Notes under the pieces: model-generated
The model's input: only the letters and a program-made list of their open reading frames with translations
Database searches by the model: none
Told to the model about the DNA's origin: nothing
Position numbers and translations under genes: made by a program
Shown here: positions 59,124-64,000 of the stretch, piece after piece
Layout of the letters: each line of letters opens with the position of its first letter
How positions within the stretch are numbered: the first letter of the stretch is position 1
Source of the DNA: UBA11540 sp045536425
Lineage (GTDB): Bacteria > Bacillota > Clostridia > Oscillospirales > Ruminococcaceae
Direction of reading: 5' to 3'
Length of the DNA stretch: 64,000 nt
Assembly: GCA_045536425.1 (NCBI GenBank)
Contig: JAZSNN010000015.1
Span: 253,114-317,113 of the forward strand

Positions 59124-59137
59124 ACGAGCATTTGCCA

Positions 59138-59166
59138 TTGATTTTTAATTGCTATTATGCTATCAT
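59138..59166 (+). promoter_or_regulatory. Promoter of pnuC
   Basis: TTGATT (59138-59143), 17 bases, TATCAT (59161-59166). The leader is about 115 bases. Confidence 0.65.
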
Positions 59167-59172
59167 ATAGAA

Positions 59173-59280
59173 AATTCAATATTAATTAAACTGCCACCGG
59201 GTAGTGAAATGCTGAAGCATTCGTTTGCACGTCGTTAGGTCTTTGAAGATGTGTATACGAATGCTTGTTTTTTAGGAGTG
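59173..59280 (+). promoter_or_regulatory. Switch-like leader of pnuC, candidate NAD+-class or related riboswitch
   Basis: AAGCATTCGT (59215-59224) pairs with ACGAATGCTT (59257-59266), followed by GTTTTTT: an intrinsic terminator shape with a 32-base loop. The same AGCATT (59216-59221) can instead pair with AATGCT at 59208-59213, and AATGCT recurs at 59260-59265, so two structures exclude each other. A conserved-looking CCACCGGGTAGTGAAATGC lies upstream. This is the logic of a transcription-attenuating riboswitch before an NAD-precursor transporter gene. Confidence 0.5.
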
Positions 59281-59286
59281 TTTTAG

Positions 59287-59967
59287 TTGAAAAACTATTT
59301 TTCAAAATCAGAGATCATTTTATGGAGCTTTTCCGCATTGTCAATAGTGGCTTCTTTCTGTATATTCGACCGAGTAAACTATCTGACGTTGATCGCTTCG
59401 TTGATTGGAGTTACTTCGCTTATTTTCAACGCAAAGGGTAACCCTTTCGGTCAGTTGTTAATGGTAATTTTCAGTATCATATACGGAATTATCTCGTACA
59501 CGTTTAACTATTACGGCGAGATGATAACGTATCTTGGGATGACAATGCCAATGGCAGTATTTGCGCTAATATCGTGGCTGAGAAATCCATATAACGGCAA
59601 CAAGGCAGAAGTGAGGGTCAACACAATAAGCAAAAAAGAAACGATTTTTATCTGCCTTATTACAGCTTTTGTAACACTACTGTTCTACTTCATATTGAAG
59701 TATTTTGATACTGTTAATCTCCTGCCTAGCACGTTATCTGTCACCACGAGCTTCCTTGCAGTGTATCTCACTTTCAGAAGAAGCCCTTATTTTGCTTTGG
59801 CTTATGCGGCTAACGATGTTGTGTTGATTATACTTTGGACTCTTGCAAGCATAGCGGATAAGCAGTATCTTTCCGTAGTTGTGTGCTTTGTAGCGTTTCT
59901 TATAAACGACGTTTACGGTTATATCAATTGGCAGAAGATGAAGCTCAGACAGAGTGAAAATAGATAG
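59287..59967 (+). CDS. pnuC: PnuC-family vitamin/nicotinamide riboside transporter
   Basis: A 226-residue membrane protein with seven to eight hydrophobic segments. Family hallmarks are GNPFGQLLMVIFSIIYGIISY, YGEMITYLGMTMPMAVFALISWLRNPY and the C-terminal FLINDVYGYINWQKM. PnuC proteins are facilitators for nicotinamide riboside; close relatives carry thiamine or riboflavin, so the substrate is not certain. The start is TTG 59287 with GGAG upstream. The leader looks like a switch. Confidence 0.88.
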   Translation: MKNYFSKSEIILWSFSALSIVASFCIFDRVNYLTLIASLIGVTSLIFNAKGNPFGQLLMVIFSIIYGIISYTFNYYGEMITYLGMTMPMAVFALISWLRNPYNGNKAEVRVNTISKKETIFICLITAFVTLLFYFILKYFDTVNLLPSTLSVTTSFLAVYLTFRRSPYFALAYAANDVVLIILWTLASIADKQYLSVVVCFVAFLINDVYGYINWQKMKLRQSENR

Positions 59968-60010
59968 TAAAAATTTAGTTTAAACAGCTTGTATCACAAC
60001 TTTCCAAGCA

Positions 60011-60039
60011 TTGAAAAAAGTGTGAAAATATGATAAAGT
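60011..60039 (+). promoter_or_regulatory. Weak promoter of the DUF1349 gene
   Basis: TTGAAA (60011-60016), 17 bases, TAAAGT (60034-60039). Confidence 0.45.
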
Positions 60040-60073
60040 AAACCTAATGGTAAAAAACAATAGGGTGATGAAA

Positions 60074-60679
60074 ATGAAAATCAATGCAAAAAACATGAAA
60101 TGGACAAGAGCTCCAAAACAACACTTGATCACAGAAGATACTGTTGAGATTATAACAGAGCCAAATACCGATTTGTGGCAAAGAACGTATTATCATTTCA
60201 GAAATGACAATGCTCCTGTCTTACAAATGGAAACGGACGAGAAATATTTTTCCTTTGTGGTTAGGACAGAGTTTGATACCAAGGTTCGTTATGACCAAAG
60301 TGGAATTGTTATGTATCTTAACAGCGAAAACTGGCTCAAGGTATCAGTTGAGTACGAAAACAAAGAGATACAGCGGCTTGGCAGCGTTGTAACAAATAAC
60401 GGTTATTCGGATTGGGCTTCTGTTGATGTAGATGCAAAAATCAAGTCCGTATGGTTTCGTCTAAGTCGCAGAGATGATGATTTTTGCATTGAGAATTCAA
60501 CAGACGGTGTGAATTTCAGTCAGATGCGTATCTGTCATATGTTTAACGTGAAGGATACAATCCGATTTGGTATTTACGCTTGCAGTCCCGAAAATTCATC
60601 CTTCAAAGCACGGTTCACAGATATGGAAATCACCGAGTGCAAATGGCTTGCACACGACGGTCAACAACCTGATATGTAA
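60074..60679 (+). CDS. DUF1349 domain protein (concanavalin-like beta sandwich)
   Basis: A 201-residue cytosolic protein of the DUF1349 family, which has a lectin/glucanase-like jelly-roll fold. Recognised by DLWQRTYYHFRNDNAPVLQ, DQSGIVMYLNSENWLKVSVEYE and VNFSQMRICHM, and the closing FGIYACSPENSSFKARFTDMEI. It may bind or act on carbohydrates; no activity is known. Of the two ATGs at 60068 and 60074, the second is spaced better from AGGGTG. Confidence 0.82.
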   Translation: MKINAKNMKWTRAPKQHLITEDTVEIITEPNTDLWQRTYYHFRNDNAPVLQMETDEKYFSFVVRTEFDTKVRYDQSGIVMYLNSENWLKVSVEYENKEIQRLGSVVTNNGYSDWASVDVDAKIKSVWFRLSRRDDDFCIENSTDGVNFSQMRICHMFNVKDTIRFGIYACSPENSSFKARFTDMEITECKWLAHDGQQPDM

Positions 60680-60710
60680 TAAGTAAGTTCGAATTTTCCG
60701 AACCAATAGC

Positions 60711-60744
60711 AAAAATCGCTGAGGTTTGTCCTCAGCGATTTTTT
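60711..60744. terminator. Bidirectional terminator between the DUF1349 and TIGR04076 genes
   Basis: The stem AAAAATCGCTGAGG / CCTCAGCGATTTTT with loop TTTGT. Confidence 0.85.
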
Positions 60745-60785
60745 GTATAAGATATGGCGAAGGAATCAAATCTCCCTGAGTAGAA

Positions 60786-61088
60786 TCATTCACAGACTTC
60801 AATCAGAAAACTAACAGGTCTGAAACCGTCGTTGCAGGAAATCATTGCGGATTTCTTGTTTTTCATCCAACCGTTGTAGAAATCTCCGCCGCCGTGAGCA
60901 AGTGTCATAACGAACGGCGAAAGACTATCCCACGCACTATCGCAAAACCCTTCGGGCTTCTTCCAACCTTCGCAGTAAAAGGCTTGTCCAACCTGCATAT
61001 CGCACGCGTGCTCAAGAGGATTTTCATATTTCTCAATCAAATCATCATACCATGCTCTGCGCATAACAGTAATTTTAATTCTTGACAT
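60786..61088 (-). CDS. TIGR04076 family protein
   Basis: A 100-residue protein matching TIGR04076, a small family of unknown function. It begins RIKITVMRRAWYDDLIEKY and has FYCEGWKKPEGFCDSAWDSLSPFVMTLAHGGGDF and NDGFRPVSFLIEV. Cysteines near 29, 39, 48 and 85 may bind a metal. GAGGTG precedes the ATG. Last gene of a five-gene operon. Confidence 0.85.
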   Translation of the reverse strand: MSRIKITVMRRAWYDDLIEKYENPLEHACDMQVGQAFYCEGWKKPEGFCDSAWDSLSPFVMTLAHGGGDFYNGWMKNKKSAMISCNDGFRPVSFLIEVCE

Positions 61089-61117
61089 AGTTCACCTCGA
61101 CTGGTTGATTGTTACAC

Positions 61118-61561
61118 CTATCTATGAATATACATTCTTGACATTTCCTCGTCTCCGTCGCCTTGTACCATGCAGAAGAATTCCCAGCCGTATCTTTCAT
61201 AAAAGCCTGTACGGTCGGTGAGAAGATATACGGGCGAAATACCTTTGGATTTCATGTCGTCAACTGCAAGATTTAGAAGGTCTCCTGCGATACCTTGGCA
61301 TCGGTAATCCTCGTCGGTATACACCGCACAGATGTTCGGCGATAGGTCTTTTCTGTCGTGAAAGTCGTTCTCGATAACACCCAACCCTCCGACGATTTTC
61401 TCCCCATCCAAGCAGAGATACCATCCGTATTCGGTTTTGTTATTCAGATAGTCCTCGATGCACGCAAGATAGGCTTCCTTCGGATGATGCCACTTTTCAT
61501 GGAACCACTCCGCCACCATATCCGCAAGCTCGGGTCTTTGTCGCAAATTTATGTAGTTCAT
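61118..61561 (-). CDS. GNAT family N-acetyltransferase
   Basis: A 147-residue acetyltransferase. The acetyl-CoA loop reads DEDYRCQGIAGDLLNLAVDDM (the Q/RxxGxA/G motif) near 88-108, followed by YLLTDRTGFYERYGWEFF. It begins NYINLRQRPELADMVAEWFHEKWH, typical of a GNAT subgroup seen with small-molecule substrates. Substrate unknown. AGAGG precedes the ATG. Confidence 0.88.
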   Translation of the reverse strand: MNYINLRQRPELADMVAEWFHEKWHHPKEAYLACIEDYLNNKTEYGWYLCLDGEKIVGGLGVIENDFHDRKDLSPNICAVYTDEDYRCQGIAGDLLNLAVDDMKSKGISPVYLLTDRTGFYERYGWEFFCMVQGDGDEEMSRMYIHR

Positions 61562-61573
61562 TGATTTTACCTC

Positions 61574-62236
61574 TTACAGTCCAAAGTGTTTTGCAATCTT
61601 CGCGCAAACTTCCTCACGAGTATCTAGCCCATTATCTTCCCTAACAACTGTGAAAAATCCACTATTTGCATACTCGTCATAGTGTTCCTTGCTATTTACT
61701 CGCGCAAGGCCCTCACGGTAGTTTTGGATTACCTTTTCGGGATTCTCGCAACTTTCAATTACGCTCAAAAGAAACTGTTTGTCGGGGTCGTTTCGGTCAA
61801 AGAATCGTTCTACGCTCATAGACCGCGGGGAAAGCATTACCGCAACGTGATTATAGTCAGATATCTCGTGAAGAATGTCTAACGGGATATTTGTATCCAC
61901 GATTACCTTCTTGTCTTGAGATATTGCGATTAATTCTGCGACCTCGAACTCTGCCGCCTCTCGGCCTACCGCGTAAATCCAACGTTCGTATTCTTCGGGG
62001 GTGCGGGTAACGAACTCTCGCCAATCGGTGAGCATTTTGTTAAAACAGAGGTCGAGGTGCGTTTCGGGAGTCGCCACAGATTCAGACAACGCCATATGAT
62101 AGTTTTCTGGGCAACATATCATATTATATTTTTCCGCAAGCATTTTCACCGCATTGGACTTCCCTGCATATGCAGTTCCCGTTATGAAATATACATTGCG
62201 CAAATAATATTTCAGGATATTATTTTCAATCTTCAT
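61574..62236 (-). CDS. P-loop NTPase of unknown substrate
   Basis: A 220-residue protein with Walker A ITGTAYAGKSNAVKMLAEKYN near 18-38 and a second-strand NTPase motif (KKVIVDTNIPLDIL). The C-terminal half has KVIQNYREGLARVNSKEHYDEYANSGFF. It resembles small kinase-like AAA proteins; it is the third or fourth P-loop protein within 9 kb but is not a close copy of the others. GGAG precedes the ATG. Confidence 0.75.
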   Translation of the reverse strand: MKIENNILKYYLRNVYFITGTAYAGKSNAVKMLAEKYNMICCPENYHMALSESVATPETHLDLCFNKMLTDWREFVTRTPEEYERWIYAVGREAAEFEVAELIAISQDKKVIVDTNIPLDILHEISDYNHVAVMLSPRSMSVERFFDRNDPDKQFLLSVIESCENPEKVIQNYREGLARVNSKEHYDEYANSGFFTVVREDNGLDTREEVCAKIAKHFGL

Positions 62237-62276
62237 TGGGTTCTCCTTGTGTTATAACAACTTGTCTGACTATCCC

Positions 62277-62564
62277 TTATTTGTTGTAGTCATACTTGCA
62301 GAACGGGCATTTAGGATAATCAAAATCATGCATCTTTCCGCATTTGGGGCACTGTTTCTGAGGCAGTGCTTCATCAGCTGTGTCTGCAACAAAGAATTCA
62401 ATCTTTCTGCACTTAGGACAGGTGTAGATATCAACTTCCATTGCTCCTGCGAAGAGATTAGGCAGATCACCAAGTATCCACCCCGTCTGTCCAAGCTGGA
62501 TTTTTTCAGTTTTTATGTGATTCATTTGTTCACCACAACGCAAACAATCTATCTTACGTCCCAT
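62277..62564 (-). CDS. Zinc-ribbon protein
   Basis: A 95-residue protein with four CxxC motifs: CLRCG near residue 7, CPKCRK near 50, CPKCGK near 72 and CPFCK near 86. The first two frame a nucleic-acid-binding zinc-ribbon like domain (ILGDLPNLFAGAMEVDIYTC) and the last two a second ribbon. Function unknown. A GGAG lies nine bases before the ATG. In operon with a VanZ-like and a P-loop gene. Confidence 0.78.
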   Translation of the reverse strand: MGRKIDCLRCGEQMNHIKTEKIQLGQTGWILGDLPNLFAGAMEVDIYTCPKCRKIEFFVADTADEALPQKQCPKCGKMHDFDYPKCPFCKYDYNK

Positions 62565-62579
62565 ACAATGATGCTCCTT

Positions 62580-63194
62580 TTAGTGCGATTTTCTTATTGA
62601 TTTCAAAGCAAATGCAACAAAAAATCCAACTGTAATTCCTATAAAGTTACATATTAAATCGTCAATATCGAAGCTTTTTCCAAGCGTCAATTGAAAAACT
62701 TCAACTACAAGCGGAACAGCAATCGCTATTAAAAATATGTTTTTAGGTGATATCTTTCGAGTGATAAACGGGAGAAAGAATCCAAAAGATACAAACATCA
62801 AAAAGTTACCTACGAGCATTTCTTTTACCCAACTTCCGAGCACCAGTTCCCCGCTTAGAATTTTCACTATAGCCGGAACAAGATTAATCTCACCAATGCT
62901 AAAGAATGAGCCTAGTTCACCCCACCAACCGAAGAAAATACCGTCATATACTTTGAGCCAAAAGTTTGCAGGAAGAACTACAAGGCTGAGAAGCCCTGTT
63001 ATGTAACAAGCAAACAAAGTTTTCATCATTTCTTCCGTAAAATCAATTTTACGACCCTTTGATTTGAGAAATAATATTCTAACTATTATGTAAACCAATC
63101 CCACAACGCAGGCTATCGGCAAAGCTTGAAGAAAATACGCCCATATATTTCCCGAGTTCATTATCATTCTTATTTTGTTATACATAGTTATCAT
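62580..63194 (-). CDS. VanZ family membrane protein
   Basis: A 204-residue protein with five hydrophobic segments. The VanZ-like core is recognisable: NLVPAIVKIL, VGNFLMFVSFGFFLPF, PLVVEVFQLTLGKSFDIDDLICNFIGITVGFF with the paired Asp residues. VanZ itself gives low-level teicoplanin resistance, but most family members have no proven role. The start is ATG 63194 with GAGG upstream. First gene of the operon ending in the TIGR04076 gene. Confidence 0.82.
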   Translation of the reverse strand: MITMYNKIRMIMNSGNIWAYFLQALPIACVVGLVYIIVRILFLKSKGRKIDFTEEMMKTLFACYITGLLSLVVLPANFWLKVYDGIFFGWWGELGSFFSIGEINLVPAIVKILSGELVLGSWVKEMLVGNFLMFVSFGFFLPFITRKISPKNIFLIAIAVPLVVEVFQLTLGKSFDIDDLICNFIGITVGFFVAFALKSIRKSH

Positions 63195-63267
63195 AAAACC
63201 TCTAGTCATTTTATGAGTTTTCTATACTTTATTATAACATATATTAAATTTAAATCAATGCATAAAA

Positions 63268-63305
63268 AAAGAAAGCGGACACTTAGCCGTATCCGCTTTC
63301 TTTTG
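63268..63305 (-). terminator. Terminator of the rRNA/tRNA operon
   Basis: On the minus strand, AAAGAAAGCGGATA pairs with TGTCCGCTTTCTTT and is followed by a T-run; it starts right after the tRNA-Trp CCA. Confidence 0.8.
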
Positions 63306-63379
63306 GCAGGGGCAGAAGGGATCGAACCCTCGGCACGCGGTTTTGGAGACCGCTGCTCTACCGGCTGAGCTATACCCCT
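63304..63379 (-). tRNA. tRNA-Trp (anticodon CCA)
   Basis: Acceptor AGGGGTA pairs with TGCCCCT, anticodon loop CTCCAAA, encoded CCA end. Last gene of the rRNA operon. Confidence 0.95.
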
Positions 63380-63426
63380 ATATTTTATTTTTATAGCACA
63401 AATCCGAACATTATGTTCGGATTTTT

Positions 63427-63503
63427 TGGTGGGCCTTCAGGGACTCGAACCCGGGACCTACCGGTTATGAGCCGGTTGCTCTAACCAACTGAGCTAAAGG
63501 CCC
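63427..63503 (-). tRNA. tRNA-Met (anticodon CAT), elongator type
   Basis: Acceptor GGGCCTT pairs with AAGGCCC, anticodon stem-loop CCGG-CTCATAA-CCGG, encoded CCA. A paired first base argues against the initiator. A CAU tRNA-Ile is a less likely alternative. Confidence 0.88.
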
Positions 63504-63535
63504 TTATTTTCATAAGGTGTATATAAAAATAGTTG

Positions 63536-63653
<118 letters not shown>

Positions 63654-63687
63654 ATATCAACTATTTACTTACTATAAAGTAAGTTTA

Positions 63688-63762
63688 TGGTGACTCGTAT
63701 GGGACTCGAACCCATGTTGCCGGCGTGAGAGGCCGGAGTCTTAACCGCTTGACCAACGAGCC
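63688..63762 (-). tRNA. tRNA-Glu (anticodon CTC)
   Basis: Acceptor GGCTCGT pairs with ACGAGTC, anticodon stem-loop CCGGC-CTCTCAC-GCCGG, encoded CCA. It reads GAG codons. It lies between 23S and 5S. Confidence 0.93.
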
Positions 63763-63769
63763 AAATGTG

Positions 63770-63845
63770 TGGTGCACCTCCAGGGACTCGAACCCTGGGC
63801 CCACTGATTAAGAGTCAGTTGCTCTACCAACTGAGCTAGAGGTGC
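63770..63845 (-). tRNA. tRNA-Lys (anticodon CTT)
   Basis: Acceptor GCACCTC pairs with GAGGTGC, anticodon stem-loop CTGA-CTCTTAA-TCAG, encoded CCA. It reads AAG codons. It is the first gene after 23S rRNA. Confidence 0.95.
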
Positions 63846-63920
63846 ATATCCACTTGTAATGAGAGTTTAGCACCCTCAAAACCAAACAAAGAATTCATAC
63901 AACCAATTCAAATCTTTTTA

Positions 63921-64000
63921 GGTCAAGCCCTCGACCGATTAGTACTGACTAGCTAAATACCTCACGGCACTTACACTCTCAGCCTATCAACCTTGTAGTC
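63921..64000 (-). rRNA. rrl: 23S ribosomal RNA, 3' end only
   Basis: The minus strand reads GACTACAAGGTTGATAGGCT followed by the conserved 3' end (GTCAGTACTAATCGGTCGAG). The rest of the gene lies beyond the window. The 3' end near 63921 is approximate. Confidence 0.93.

Overview
The window looks like chromosome from an anaerobic, endospore-forming member of the Clostridia, most likely a gut Oscillospirales/Ruminococcaceae-type bacterium. The reasons are the spore genes (spoIVA next to a SipL-type gene, yunB, cotJABC), the ferredoxin/NAD(P)H flavoprotein pair next to a GltA-type protein, DUF6106 and YfmF/YfmH proteins, a moderately AT-rich composition, frequent TTG/GTG starts and consensus sigma-A promoters. 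Genus and species cannot be read from the sequence. No plasmid, prophage, insertion sequence or CRISPR array was seen.

Layout. 0-7 kb (minus strand): the 3'-truncated dipeptidase pepD, a DUF1846 gene, and a complete polyamine ABC importer operon potABCD. 7-9.4 kb: a QueT-type queuosine-precursor transporter with a structured leader, then a GDSL hydrolase and a DUF4358 lipoprotein. 9.4-15.2 kb: the spore coat morphogenesis pair spoIVA and sipL, then a Ca2+-type P-ATPase. 15.3-18.7 kb: two overlapping half-size TauE/SafE proteins and a BlaI/M56 (BlaR-like) sensor pair with tandem operators. 18.7-21.7 kb: a 56-residue small protein, an AcpS-HAD fusion, DUF6106 and ychF. 21.7-26 kb: yunB, nfeD with an SPFH protein, tRNA-Leu followed by a duplicated tRNA 3' end, a Dabb protein, tRNA-Thr, a zinc-ribbon protein, a tRNA-like remnant and a SigH-like sigma factor.

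26-41 kb: folD, lgt and the M16 pair yfmH/yfmF in one operon; mnmA-nadA; htrA beneath a two-component system; rpmB; glyS; an NfnAB-like pair with a membrane protein. 41-52 kb: a PRK06851-type ATPase, an orphan ABC ATPase, the tsaE-tsaB-rpiB-upp-comEA operon, cotJABC, cvpA-pgsA, a ClpE-like unfoldase with an N-terminal zinc finger, and a lipoprotein. 52-63 kb becomes accessory after purC and an ArsC/Spx protein: three small P-loop proteins, a MazG-like remnant, an XRE regulator fused to a superoxide-reductase-like iron domain, a GH98-like and a DUF4832 glycosidase-like gene, pnuC with a switch-like leader, DUF1349, and an operon of VanZ, zinc-ribbon, P-loop, GNAT and TIGR04076 genes. The window ends in the 3' part of an rRNA operon on the minus strand (23S end, tRNA-Lys, tRNA-Glu, 5S, tRNA-Met, tRNA-Trp).

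The observations most worth following are: the regulator carrying a complete Fe(His)4Cys ligand set but lacking the catalytic lysine of superoxide reductase; the two leaders (pnuC and queT) that look like metabolite switches; the duplicated tRNA-Leu 3' end with T-arm mimics; the tRNA-like remnant at 25.2 kb; and the AcpS-HAD fusion that keeps an internal ribosome binding site.
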